DNA of 64,000 bases from JAIBDK01 sp965261915 (GTDB taxonomy: Bacteria > Pseudomonadota > Gammaproteobacteria > Arenicellales > Poriferihabitantaceae), in the NCBI GenBank assembly GCA_965261915.1, contig CBDHDW010000013.1, positions 2,976,001 through 3,040,000 of the forward strand, given 5' to 3'. The notes under the pieces were generated by a model. The model was given only the letters and a program-made list of their open reading frames with translations, had not been told where the DNA came from and made no database searches. Positions 17,204 to 26,870 of the stretch are shown piece after piece (positions within the stretch are counted from its first letter, which is position 1; each line of letters opens with the position of its first letter). Made by a program: the position numbers and the translations under genes.

Positions 17204-18007
17204 ATGAAAAAAAGTCTTTTGGTATTGCTGGTTGCTACGGTGTTCAACACTGCCCATGCCGCCTGTCCGTCTGATGATGAGGATTTCTGTTCGACATACG
17301 AATCGGCAAAGCAGGGGGATGCGGACGCGCAATATAATTTGGGCTGGATGTACGATAATGGCGAAGGGGTTACTGAGGATAAGCGCGAAGCGGTACGCTG
17401 GTATCAAAAGGCGGCAAAGCAGGGGGTTGCGGGCGCGCAAAATAATTTGGGCTTGATGTACGCTAATGGCGAAGGGGTTACTCAGGATTATAGCGAGGCA
17501 GTACGTTGGTATCGCATGGCGGCAAAGCAGGGGGATGCGAAGGCGCAATATAATTTGGGCGTGATGTACTCTAATGGCGAAGGGGTTGCTGAGGACAAGC
17601 GCGAAGCAGTACGTTGGTATCAAAAGGCGGCAGAGCAGGGGGTTGCGGGCGCGCAATATAATTTGGGCGTGATGTACTATCATGGCGAAGGGGTTGCTGA
17701 GGACAAGCGCGAAGCGGTACGCTGGACTCGCAAGGCGGCTGATCAGGGGTATGCGTGGGCGCAATATAATTTGGGCTGGATGTACTATCATGGCGAAGGG
17801 GTTATCGAAGATGAGCGCGAGGCCTATATCTGGTGGTCCATTGCCAAGGCAAACGGCGATGAATTAGCGGCGGATAGTTTGCGTGAGAACAAGTGGAACA
17901 ATCATCTAACAACCGCTGAAATAAAATCTGCCAAACGTGAAGCGGCACGGCGATTGCGAGCCATTGAACAGGATATCGAACAAGGCAAAGCAGATTCCGC
18001 AGAATAA
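17204..18007 (+). CDS. Secreted Sel1-repeat protein
   Basis: The protein has 267 residues from ATG 17204, which has a clear signal peptide (MKKSLLVLLVATVFNTAHA). An upstream in-frame start at 17159 would hide the signal. Five Sel1-like units of 36 residues follow, each of the form A-Q-x-N-L-G-x-M-Y-x-x-G-E-G-V. A last helix is rich in charged residues (KREAARRLRAIEQDIEQ). Sel1 solenoids act as protein-binding scaffolds, probably in the periplasm here. The next gene, a trypsin-like protease domain, overlaps in another frame, and the two may once have been one protein. Confidence 0.85.
   Translation: MKKSLLVLLVATVFNTAHAACPSDDEDFCSTYESAKQGDADAQYNLGWMYDNGEGVTEDKREAVRWYQKAAKQGVAGAQNNLGLMYANGEGVTQDYSEAVRWYRMAAKQGDAKAQYNLGVMYSNGEGVAEDKREAVRWYQKAAEQGVAGAQYNLGVMYYHGEGVAEDKREAVRWTRKAADQGYAWAQYNLGWMYYHGEGVIEDEREAYIWWSIAKANGDELAADSLRENKWNNHLTTAEIKSAKREAARRLRAIEQDIEQGKADSAE
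17315..17854 (+). repeat. Five near-identical 108-bp tandem repeats coding Sel1 units
   Basis: The DNA units are alike well beyond what protein conservation requires; for example GCGCAATATAATTTGGGC recurs almost unchanged. This indicates recent duplication and a likely ability to gain or lose units by slippage or recombination. Confidence 0.8.
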
Positions 18008-18608
18008 CGCCGGCTTGGATCACAACTTTGCCTTGGCGGAGCCATCTAAAAGCACCAATATTGCCGAGCAGGTTTTTGAAAAATCCTGGCGATCGGTGGT
18101 TGTGATTGTGAACAACGACGGCCAGGGTAGCGGTGTGATTGTGCGCCCTAATGTGGTGGCAACCAACTGCCATGTGGTGGATGAGGGTGGCGATATTAGC
18201 GTGTATAAAGCCAACAATCGCCGAGCCGATACGACAACGCCCTTGACGGCGGTCATCCGCCACAGCGATAACGAGCAGGATTTTTGCTTATTGGAGGTTG
18301 ATGGTTTATGGGGTGTTCCAGCGACAATGCGAAAATACGAGACCCTCAGGGTGGGCGAGAATGTGTATAGTTTGGGCGCGCCGCAAGGGTTAGATTTATC
18401 CTTGTCCGCTGGGCTTGTTTCGCAACTGCGGAAAATAGACGGTTATCAGGTTGTGCAAACCGATGCCGCCATATCCCCGGGTTCATCTGGCGGTGGCTTG
18501 TTTGACAGCGACGGCAATTTGGTCGGGATTACGACTTTTAAGTTCGTTGATGAGAATGTAGAGGGCATCGGCTTTGCCATTCCCGCCGACTTGGTTTTTA
18601 CGCGCTAA
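17937..18608 (+). CDS. Trypsin-like (S1/HtrA-type) serine protease domain, out of frame with the Sel1 gene
   Basis: The triad is visible: His in VVATNCHVVDE, Asp in NEQDFCLLEV, and Ser in ISPGSSGGGLFD with the oxyanion glycines. SLGAPQGLDLSLSAG and GIGFAIPADLV are HtrA-type strands; no PDZ domain follows. The only ATG (17937) lies inside the Sel1 gene, in another frame, and gives no signal peptide. A protease of this type would normally be exported, so either the two frames are joined by a frameshift in the 71-nt overlap or a fused gene was split by mutation. Proteins combining a trypsin-like domain with Sel1 repeats are known. Confidence 0.75.
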   Translation: MKRHGDCEPLNRISNKAKQIPQNNAGLDHNFALAEPSKSTNIAEQVFEKSWRSVVVIVNNDGQGSGVIVRPNVVATNCHVVDEGGDISVYKANNRRADTTTPLTAVIRHSDNEQDFCLLEVDGLWGVPATMRKYETLRVGENVYSLGAPQGLDLSLSAGLVSQLRKIDGYQVVQTDAAISPGSSGGGLFDSDGNLVGITTFKFVDENVEGIGFAIPADLVFTR

Positions 18609-18678
18609 CGCTAAACATAAAAAAGATCGGGTCTATGAAGAATACAGTGGGCACCCTAATTACATTTTACCGACATGA

Positions 18679-18817
18679 GAGACTGTGCAAAAAACCAACA
18701 GTCGTCGTTCCTGCACCGCACCGTCATTCCTGCGAAAGAGACTGTGCAAGAAACCCGTATTCGTCATTCCTGTACCACCTCCGTCATTCCTATACCACCT
18801 CCGTCATTCCTGCGAAG
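18679..18817 (+). repeat. Nested solitary IS1182-type left ends and half hairpins
   Basis: Left ends GAGACTGTGCAA start at 18679 and 18738. The second is preceded by CCTGCGAAA, the left arm and loop of the repeat hairpin. Between 18738 and the full IS at 18818 are three tandem half-hairpins of the form CCGTCATTCCTG-x-ACCACCT. No matching right ends are found nearby. This is the trace of repeated insertion into the same kind of site. Confidence 0.65.
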
Positions 18818-20683
18818 GAGACTGTGCAAAAAAACCACCACCCTTGGTCACATTCTCATTACTGCCCTAATTCACCGACGTTGCTGGCATTTCAAACCAA
18901 TACACCATCCCTGCAAAAATACCCAATAATGACGGTAATAAACATCCAAACCCTAGCTTAATTATGATATAATAACAAACCTAACTAGCTGATTCTAATC
19001 ATTAAATAGAGGCTTTATGAGTGATTACATACGTGGATTAAATCGCCAACAACAACTGTTATTTCCAGAGCGGCTAGAGGACTATGTCGGCGAGAATGAT
19101 CCAGTTCGTGTTATTGATGCCTATGTCGATAGCTTAGAGGTGGATGCCTTAGACTTTAAGACCAAATACAGTGACAAAAACAACAATGGTCGCCCCGCCT
19201 TTTGCCCAAAATTGATGCTGAAACTCTACATTTACGGCTATACCAATAAAATAAGAAGTTCCCGCCATCTGGCTCGGGAAACCCATAGAAATATCGAGCT
19301 TATCTGGTTATTGCAAGGCTTAAAGCCCACCTATAAGACGATTGCTAATTTTAGAAAAAATAATGCCGCAGCACTCAAGAATACGTTTAAGGAATTTGTT
19401 TTGCTGTGCCAAAACATCAATCTCATTGAAGGTCAATTAGTGGCACTGGATGGAGCGTTTTTGCGAGCCAATGCGTCCAAAAATACCTTGATTGTTAAAG
19501 CCACTGTGGATAAAAAAATAGCCAGGGTAACGCAGGCTATTGAGGACTACCTGAACTTATTAAACACCACAGACCAGCAGGAGGAACCGGAACAGACTCT
19601 GGATAATCCTGATTTGATTGATAAAATACAAGCACTTAAAGAGCGCAAACAAAAGCTGGAAGAGGATTTGAATACCTTAGAGCAATTGGACAAGAAGCAA
19701 CATAACACAACCGACCCGGATGCCGCATTGATGTGCAAACCAGCGCATCATCTGGTCGCTTATAACTGCCAAATTGCGGTGGATGACAAAGCAAAGCTGA
19801 TTGTCGCAACGGATGTATCAAGTCAAGGCAATGACGCACAGCAGTTGCATCAGATGGCAAGTCAGGCGAAAGAAACCTTAGCCCTTAAGACTTTGGCTGT
19901 GGTTGCCGACAAGGGCTATCACAGTGCAAAAGAGATAAAGAACTGTGTTGATGACAAAATCTACCCGATTATCCCGCCGATTGATACACAACAGAAACAA
20001 AAGAAAGCCGGCAGATACACGAAAGATGAGTTTGTCTATAACGAGGAGCAAGACGAATACACCTGCCCTAACGACAAAACACTGAAAAAAAGTGCAACCA
20101 AAAGCCTATCCAAAGGCAAGCTTGGGTTTATTTACAGCACCAGTGCCACAGATTGCAAGGCTTGCCCTGTGCGCAGTGAGTGTTTAGCAAAGCAAACGCC
20201 GCACCGAAGAATATGGCGGTGGGAACATGAAGCCTTTATACAAGCCTATCGCAAGTCTATGCAAACAGAATCAGCCAAGGCGATTAGCAAAAGAAGAGGG
20301 GCGATTGTGGAGCATCCTTTTGGCACCATAAAGCGGTCATTAGGCTGGGATCACTACCTGGTCAGAGGCAAAGAAAAAGTATCCGGTGAAAACGCATTGA
20401 TTATGTTTTGCTATAACTTTAAGCGTGTTTTGAACCTGCTAGGCACAAGGCTGTTCAATCAACTGCTGTTGGCTATAAAAGCAGGCGATATTGCAGTCGT
20501 CATGCAAGCAATCAAGCGACATCTTCCTTTTTTGCGTCCACTATTCGATTATTTATGCCAGAAATACTTATTGTCGCAGCAAACAAACTTATTTCACCCG
20601 CCTGCTTTTAATAAGAACCTTTTTACCCGTGCCTGACTCAAAAGTCTCAATAGTGGGTGAGTCGGCGTTTGTTGCACAGTCTC
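18818..20683 (+). mobile_element. IS1182-family insertion sequence, complete (copy A)
   Basis: The element is 1866 bp with inverted ends GAGACTGTGCAAAAAAAC (left) and the complement of GAGACTGTGCAACAAACG (right). It is flanked by GAAG on the left and GAAA on the right, inside the broken hairpin CATTCCTGC...GCAGGAATCC. It holds a single full-length transposase gene. Confidence 0.85.
19017..20636 (+). CDS. IS1182-family transposase (copy A, full length)
   Basis: The protein has 539 residues. The N-terminal DUF772-type segment (LFPERLEDYVGENDPVRVIDAYVD, then GRPAFCPKLMLKLYIYGY) and the DDE domain are intact. The first Asp lies in VALDGAFLRAN, the second in VVADKGYHSAKEIK, and the Glu in VEHPFGTIKRSLGWDHYL. 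A cysteine cluster (CKACPVRSECL) is typical of the family. It catalyses movement of the element and probably of the short derivatives with the same ends. Confidence 0.92.
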   Translation: MSDYIRGLNRQQQLLFPERLEDYVGENDPVRVIDAYVDSLEVDALDFKTKYSDKNNNGRPAFCPKLMLKLYIYGYTNKIRSSRHLARETHRNIELIWLLQGLKPTYKTIANFRKNNAAALKNTFKEFVLLCQNINLIEGQLVALDGAFLRANASKNTLIVKATVDKKIARVTQAIEDYLNLLNTTDQQEEPEQTLDNPDLIDKIQALKERKQKLEEDLNTLEQLDKKQHNTTDPDAALMCKPAHHLVAYNCQIAVDDKAKLIVATDVSSQGNDAQQLHQMASQAKETLALKTLAVVADKGYHSAKEIKNCVDDKIYPIIPPIDTQQKQKKAGRYTKDEFVYNEEQDEYTCPNDKTLKKSATKSLSKGKLGFIYSTSATDCKACPVRSECLAKQTPHRRIWRWEHEAFIQAYRKSMQTESAKAISKRRGAIVEHPFGTIKRSLGWDHYLVRGKEKVSGENALIMFCYNFKRVLNLLGTRLFNQLLLAIKAGDIAVVMQAIKRHLPFLRPLFDYLCQKYLLSQQTNLFHPPAFNKNLFTRA

Positions 20684-20734
20684 GAAAGCAGGAATCCAGT
20701 AAAACAGCCCCCCCCCTCCGTCATTCCTGCGAAA

Positions 20735-22333
20735 GAGACTGTGCAAAAAACCCACCACCCCTGGTCACATTCTCATTACTGCCCTAATTCACCGACCTTG
20801 CTGGTATTTTAAGCCGATACACCGCCTCTGTAAAAATACCCAATAATGACGGTAATAAACCTCCAAACCCTAGCTTAATTATGATATAATAACAAACCTA
20901 ACTAGCTGATTCTAATCATTAAATAGAGGCTTTATGAGTGATTACATACGTGGATTAAATCGCCAACAACAACTGTTATTTCCAGAGCGGCTAGAGGACT
21001 ATGTCGGCGAGAATGATCCAGTTCGTGTTATTGATGCCTATGTCGATAGCTTAGAGGTGGATGCCTTAGACTTTAAGACCAAATACAGTGACAAAAACAA
21101 CAATGGTCGCCCCGCTTTTTGCCCAAAATTGATGCTGAAACTGTATATCTATGGCTATACCAACAAAATAAGAAGCTCCCGCCTTCTGGCTCGGGAGGCG
21201 CATAGAAATATCGAGCTTATCTGGTTGTTGCAAGGCTTAAAACCCACCTATAAGACGATCGCGAATTTTAGAAAAAATAATGCCGCAGCACTCAAGAATA
21301 CGTTTAAGGAATTTGTTTTGTTGTGCCAAAACATCAACCTCATTGATGGTCAATTAGTGGCACTGGATGGGGCATTTTTGCGTGCCAATGCATCCAAAAA
21401 CACCTTGATTGTTAAAGCCACTGTGAATAAGAGAATAACCAAGGTAACGCAGGCTATTGAGGACTACCTGAGCTTATTAAACACCACAGACCAGCAGGAG
21501 GAGCCAGAAAAGACCCTGAATGTCCCTGATTTGACTAATAAAATACAAGCACTTAAAGACAAGAAACAAAAGTTGGAAGAGGATTTGAATAGGTTAGAGC
21601 GACTGGGCAAGAAGCAACATAACACAACCGACCCGGATGCCGCATTGATGTGCAAACCAGCGCATCATCTGGTCGCTTATAACTGCCAAATTGTGGTGGA
21701 TGACAAAGCAAAGCTGATTGTTGCGACGGATGTATCAAGTCAAGGCAATGACGCACAACAGTTGCATCATATGGCAAGCCAGGCGAAAGAAACCTTAGCC
21801 CTTAAGATTTTGGCTGTGGTTGCCGATAAGGGCTATTACAGCGCAACCAAGATAAAGGACTGTGTTGATGACAAAATCTACCCGATTATCCCGCCGATTG
21901 ATACACAACAGAAACAAAAGAAAGCCGGCAGATACACGAAAGATGAGTTTGTCTATAACGAGGAGCAAGACGAATACACCTGCCCTAACGACAAAACACT
22001 GAAAAAAAGTGCAACCAAAAGCCTATCCAAAGGCAAGGTTGGGTTTATTTACAGCACCAGTGCCACAGATTGCAAGGCTTGCTCTGTGCGCAGTGAGTGT
22101 TTAGCAAAGCAAACGCCGCACCGAAGAATATGGCGGTGGGAACATGAAGCCTTTTTACAAGCCTATGGTGAGGTAATGCAAACAGAATCAGCCAAAGTGA
22201 TTAGCAAAAGAAGAGGCTCGATTGTGGAGCATCCTTTTGGCACCATAAAGCGGTCATTAGGTTGGGATCACTACTTGCTCAGAGGCAAAGAAAAAGTATC
22301 CGGAGAAAACGCATTGATTATGTTTTGCTATAA
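20735..22333 (+). mobile_element. IS1182-family insertion sequence, 3'-truncated (copy B)
   Basis: The left end GAGACTGTGCAAAAAA is preceded by the hairpin arm CCTGCGAAA. The sequence parallels copy A up to 22333, where the IS1634-family element begins. The last 71 transposase codons and the right end are lost. Confidence 0.85.
20934..22333 (+). pseudogene. IS1182-family transposase, truncated (copy B)
   Basis: There are 466 residues of transposase matching copy A with scattered substitutions (for example SSRLLAREAHRN against SSRHLARETHRN). It is cut after LIMFCYN by the left end of the IS1634-family element, and a stop follows at once. The DDE residues are still encoded, but the C-terminus is missing, so activity is doubtful. 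Confidence 0.88.
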
Positions 22334-24230
22334 CTCCTGACTTCGACGGTCCACCCCACGCAGATCGCCCACAGCCCAATAAACACGCGGGGGTGGTAGA
22401 GAAACTGGTTTGTAGTGCCTATCTTAATATTTGTGTTGATTTCGGCAATAGCACAGTGTAAACTCACCCCATGTTCGTTCGCGTTAAATCGACACCCAAT
22501 AGCCCAAGACAATCGGTTCAGATTGTTTCATCCGTGCGCGTCGGCGATAAGGTCAAGCAAAAGATTGTGCGTTATGTCGGCATTGCCATGGATGACGAGG
22601 AGTTGGCGCAGTTGAAGGCTTTGGCCGAGGTTGTCAAGGCGAAGATTGAAGCCCAGCATCAGCCCAGCCTGTTTCCGCCTGAGACGGTCGCCAAACAGAT
22701 GCTTGAGGCGAAAGCAGCAAAAGCTCAATCGTCCAAAGCCACCTTGAATGTTGACCTGAGGCAGATGGTGGAAGAACAACGGGTGGTGCTGGGCATTCAT
22801 GAGGTGTATGGCGCGGTCTATCGCCAGTTGTCGTTCGATACCCTGTTGCCGCAAAAGAAGTATCGTGCCTCCACAGAAGCCCTGTTCCATTGTGTGATGG
22901 CACGCATTGCCAATCCTAAAAGTAAGCGCGGCAGTGTGCAGCAGCTGGAGCAGGACTTTGGCGTTTCTTTGTCCTTAGAGAAAGTTTATCGGATGATGGA
23001 TCAGCTGGACGATAACACCATCAGCCGGCTGCAAGCGATGACCTGTGAAGGCACGCGATCCTTGTTATCTGGTGCGTTGGATGTGTTGTTTTTTGACTGT
23101 ACGACGCTCTATTTTGAGTCTTTCAAGGAAGACGAATTAAAACAAAATGGCTACAGCAAGGACTGTAAATTTAATCAGCCCCAGGTATTGCTGGCTTTGC
23201 TGGTCACCCGCGAAGGTCTGCCGGTCGGCTACGAAGTGTTCCCTGGTGCTACTTTCGAGGGTCATAGCCTAATCAGCGTTTTGCAGACGATGCAAGCGCG
23301 CTATGATGTCCGGAAAATGATCTTTGTCGCTGATCGAGGCATGCTGAATGAAGACAATCTAAGCGCCCTGGATGAGGCGGGTGCTTATTACATCGTCGGG
23401 GCGAAACTAAAACAATTGCCCGCTGCACTACAAACCAGGGTATTGGATAAGTCGGCTTATCAGCCGCTTGGCAAAGACGGATCAAGCGCAGCCGAGCTGA
23501 CACACAAGAAGAGACGACTCATTGTCTCACATTGTCCAAAGCGTGCGGATAAAGATCAACATGACCGACAAAAGGCAGTCGATCGGCTCATCAAGAAAAT
23601 CGGTAAAAGCCAGAACCCCAAGGACTTATTAAATAACTACGGCTATAAAAAGTTTCTGATTATCAAGGGAAAAACCAGCCTGAGTATCAACCAAGATAAA
23701 ATTGATGCCGAAAGCCGCTGGGACGGACTGCATGGCGTCATCACCAATTTGCCCGATACGCCGCACCAGGAAGTGCTATCACACTATCGCGGCTTATGGC
23801 AGGTTGAAGAAAGTTTCCGCATCACTAAACACGACTTAAAAGTACGCCCTATCTACCACTGGACACCCTCAAGAGTGCGTGCCCACATTGCCATTTCGTT
23901 CATGGCTTTTGCCTGCATCAGACAGATAATGTATCGAATCAAGCTACAACACAAGGCCTTATCCCCTGCTGTTATCCGTAATGCCTTGATTCATGTGCAA
24001 CACAGCGTGTTCAAACACAAGCGCACCAAACAGCGTTATGTCATGCCTTCTCAAATCAATCCAGAAGCAAAAAAAATCTATGCTGTGATGGGATTAAAAG
24101 CGACCACCACAGCTTACCCACTGTACTGATTGATATAATTCTTAAATATCTGGGCATTTGTAGTGCCTAGATATTTTTGTGTTTCTTTATAAATCAATGA
24201 CTTATGAGGGTTGACCGTCGAAGTCAGGAG
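22334..24230 (+). mobile_element. IS1634-family insertion sequence, complete
   Basis: The element is 1897 bp with perfect 18-bp inverted ends CTCCTGACTTCGACGGTC (22334-22351) and GACCGTCGAAGTCAGGAG (24213-24230). The flanks do not form a target duplication. The left flank is IS1182 copy B and the right is an IS3-family remnant, so the element now marks a recombination or deletion junction. Confidence 0.88.
22471..24129 (+). CDS. IS1634-family transposase
   Basis: This is a 552-residue DDE transposase of the IS4 superfamily. The first Asp is in LDVLFFDCTTLYFES, the second in MIFVADRGMLNEDNL, and the Glu in YRGLWQVEESFRITKHDLKV (YREK-type signature). N-terminal VRVKSTPNSPRQSVQIVSS and C-terminal KIYAVMGLK are typical of the family. 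The gene is full length. Confidence 0.9.
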   Translation: MFVRVKSTPNSPRQSVQIVSSVRVGDKVKQKIVRYVGIAMDDEELAQLKALAEVVKAKIEAQHQPSLFPPETVAKQMLEAKAAKAQSSKATLNVDLRQMVEEQRVVLGIHEVYGAVYRQLSFDTLLPQKKYRASTEALFHCVMARIANPKSKRGSVQQLEQDFGVSLSLEKVYRMMDQLDDNTISRLQAMTCEGTRSLLSGALDVLFFDCTTLYFESFKEDELKQNGYSKDCKFNQPQVLLALLVTREGLPVGYEVFPGATFEGHSLISVLQTMQARYDVRKMIFVADRGMLNEDNLSALDEAGAYYIVGAKLKQLPAALQTRVLDKSAYQPLGKDGSSAAELTHKKRRLIVSHCPKRADKDQHDRQKAVDRLIKKIGKSQNPKDLLNNYGYKKFLIIKGKTSLSINQDKIDAESRWDGLHGVITNLPDTPHQEVLSHYRGLWQVEESFRITKHDLKVRPIYHWTPSRVRAHIAISFMAFACIRQIMYRIKLQHKALSPAVIRNALIHVQHSVFKHKRTKQRYVMPSQINPEAKKIYAVMGLKATTTAYPLY

Positions 24231-24697
24231 TCCCAGCGCACGGCACGCTTGCGACAATGACCGTCTTGCAGGGCGATGGGTAATCACGTTATTCACACAT
24301 CCTTCCCACTGCGTAAACGATCGAGCATCGACAAGGCTTTTTTTTGCAAATCCAGACAGTCGTTGGCAATCTCCAACTTGCGGTTCAGGCGATTGTTTTC
24401 TTTCTCAAGCGGCTCGATGCGCCGTTGAGCCGGTGTCTTCGAGGGTGCCGGGCCGGGAGCACTCTTGCTCAGGCCAGCAACCCCGTTTTCGGCATACTCG
24501 CGGCGCCAGGCGGAGAGTTGATTGCTGTAGAGTTTCTCACGGCGTAACAGAGCACCCAGTTCACCGTGCTTACAGGCGTCAGCTTCGGCCATCATGCGTA
24601 GCTTATACTCCGGCTTGAACTGGCGACGCGTGCGTTTCTCCAGTGCGGGCTCTGGTGTGACTTGTGTATTGAGTGGATCTGAGTGTGGTTTTGGCAT
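24231..24697 (-). pseudogene. IS3-family remnant: OrfA intact, OrfB cut after its start
   Basis: OrfA (24293-24697, 134 residues) has the helix-turn-helix RRQFKPEYKLRMMAEADACK and the leucine-zipper-like LEKENNRLNRKLEIANDCLDL. OrfB begins with GTG at 24296, overlapping the OrfA stop (VITHRPARRSLSQACRALGL), and is cut at 24231 by the IS1634-family element. The catalytic DDE domain is absent. The right-hand flank (about 24700-24780) runs into a truncated IS66. Confidence 0.75.
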
Positions 24698-24780
24698 TGT
24701 GTGGTTCCTGCATCCATAGCCCTGAAATCTATGTTATCCCAAACAGGGAGTGTATGGGATCAGGTTGACACACAGGGCAC

Positions 24781-25886
24781 CGCTGTCGCCATCAATGGCA
24801 GAGGATTACGCCGCACGACAGGTGTTTGACCTGCCCGAGCCACAACCCCTGGTGACAACGGAACACAGGGCACATGTCTGCCTTTGCGGCCACTGTGGGG
24901 AAACAACCATGGCGGCGTTTCCTCTGGAAGTAAAGGCACCCGTGCAGTACGGGCCACGCATCGCCGGAGTGGCAACATATCTCCAATGCGCCCATTTCCT
25001 GCCGGAAGACAGACTGGCGCAAATAATGGCCGATTTGTTCAATGCCCCTTTGGTTCCTGCCACTGTGGCCGCCATGAACCGCAAAGCATCAGAGCGGCTC
25101 AAGGGGGTTGCTTCTCACCTGCAGGATGTGATCGCCCAACAGGTCCACGTCAAACATCTTGACGAGACGGGTTTCCGGATTACGGGGTGCCTGCAATGGC
25201 TTCACGTTGCCTGTACACCGCTTCTGGCTTTCTACCGGGTCAGCAGCAAACGCGGTAATCTGTTATCCAATCTCACGGGCTGTATCGTGCATGATCATTG
25301 GCAGCCCTACTTCACGCTGGATGGTGTTACCCATGCGTTGTGCAATGCACACCATTTACGGGAACTGCAAGCGTTGGTCGAAATCGAACAGGAAGATTGG
25401 GCTGGTCAGATGCAAAGGCTACTGCGGCGTGCGCACCATGTCACACAGGCCGCGCGGGATAAGGGCGTGGCGGTTTCAACGCCGCTTGTTGCGCTTATTA
25501 ATCGGCGATACGACAGGATCATCACCGCAGCATTGGATTTCCATGAGGAATTGCCTCCACTCGTGCCGCCAAAACCCGGAAGACGGGGGCGCAAGAAGCG
25601 ACGGACAGGACATAATCTGGCTTTACGATTGCGCGATCACAAGGAAGGCACCCTGCGCTTTCTGACAGATCCCGACGTACCCTTCACAAACAACGAAGCT
25701 GAACGCGACCTGCGGATGATGAAACTACGTCAGAAAATATCGGGAGGGTTCAGGTCTGAACAAGGTGCAGAGGATTTTGCGACCCTGCGCCGCGTCATCA
25801 CAACGGCGAGAAAACAAGGATGGAACATCATCGAAACACTGATGATGCCTGCCGATCAGATTATCGCAACACTGAAATACGCTTAA
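24781..25886 (+). pseudogene. IS66 transposase TnpC, N-terminally truncated
   Basis: From PLSPSMAEDYAARQVFDLPE on, the sequence matches the 478-residue copy at 41927-43363 almost residue for residue (TMAAFP here against TKAAFP there). The DDE domain is present (HLDETGFRITG, VHDHWQPY, NNEAERDLRMMK). The first 115 residues, with the leucine-rich and zinc-binding region, are missing, so it is probably inactive. Confidence 0.85.
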
Positions 25887-25905
25887 AAACAACCTGGGCA
25901 GTTAC
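24781..25905 (+). mobile_element. IS66-family (ISBst12-like) element, 5'-truncated
   Basis: The element has a right end CCTGGGCAGTTAC at 25893-25905, identical to the end of the fuller copy at 41908-44471. The left part, including about 115 transposase codons, has been replaced by the IS3-family remnant at about 24780. Confidence 0.8.
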
Positions 25906-26518
25906 GAAAGATGATCCATTGCCAGATCAAGCTGAGCTAGATAAATACCTTTCCGAAATAGCATGTGCTGACGAAATATTGTTGCATGCCAATGGCCCTA
26001 TTCTCAAAAACTATACTGGAGTTTGTCTTGATCTGAGGGTTATTTTGGTTTCTCTTCAGGATTCTGAAATTGACGATCCTGAGAGTATGTTCGATTCAAT
26101 TAATCATGTAAGAAACACTGAAGAAGGTATATTTCCTTTAGCCAAGCGGACTTGGCCTCCCTCCTTTGGCCGGTGGGAAATTGATTGGCTATCCAGGGGA
26201 TATTTCCGTCCTACTTATAATGTTGGGGATTTACCAATAAGCTCGGTAACTCAGAATGAATCCAGTGTAGAATATTTTAGCGGTACAGTAAGTATATGGT
26301 GTCTGGAGGTATTGGGTAGATCAATGGTATCCAGTGCACCGGATAGGTGTTGGCAACTCTTTCGGGACTTATATGACTGTATCCAAGGACTTTTTTTCAA
26401 ATTTCAAAGAACACACCGGCAGTAATTATTATCTAATTGCCGAAATGACTTGTGTTGATAGACGTGATTTCACGCGTGATGAGGAACCTATAAAGACTCA
26501 CGCTATTCTACCTGTATA
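25906..26518 (+). pseudogene. Hypothetical protein, 5' end lost to IS66, frameshifted
   Basis: The frame emerges from the IS66 end and reads DPLPDQAELDKYLSEIACAD, FPLAKRTWPPSFGRWEIDWL and RDLYDCIQGLFFKF. At a run of seven T (about 26389-26396) it shifts, and the natural continuation FSNFKEHTGSNYYLIAEM to THAILPV (stop 26517-26519) is in another frame. The start is missing and no family is recognised. Confidence 0.5.
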
Positions 26519-26519
26519 G

Positions 26520-26870
26520 GAACCTGTCTTTCGTAGGTTATAGCGTTTTCTTTTGAGGTAGAGAGTAGTGTTTATTGAGCCAGCCCCTCTCGCTAACATA
26601 ACACTGCATAGTAAGTCGTCCCTGGGTGCGGCGTTAATATCCGCTCTTGGCCGAAACCGACTAACCAAATTGATATATTTCGCGATTATTAATGGCTAAC
26701 ACAAGTAATAAGAAACTGTCAGATTTTCTCATATACTGCCGCAAAGTGTAAGATCAAGTCTTGGCAATACATATATACTTTATGCACCCCTACAAAACTG
26801 TACCACCAACCCAATCACGGTAACGGATTTAACGCCATTCGCTAAACAACTCATGAGTACCGAGTTAGTC
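26520..26870. other. 351-bp interval without recognisable genes
   Basis: The interval is AT-rich with no convincing frame, terminator or repeat shared with the rest of the window. It may include the outer end of the transposon whose transposase starts at 28268, but I could not locate its inverted repeats. Confidence 0.3.

Noticed and set aside
17156..17791. 211-codon minus-strand frame opposite the Sel1 gene
   Set aside because: It is the repeated antisense shadow of the 108-bp Sel1 units; the plus strand has a signal peptide and family motifs.
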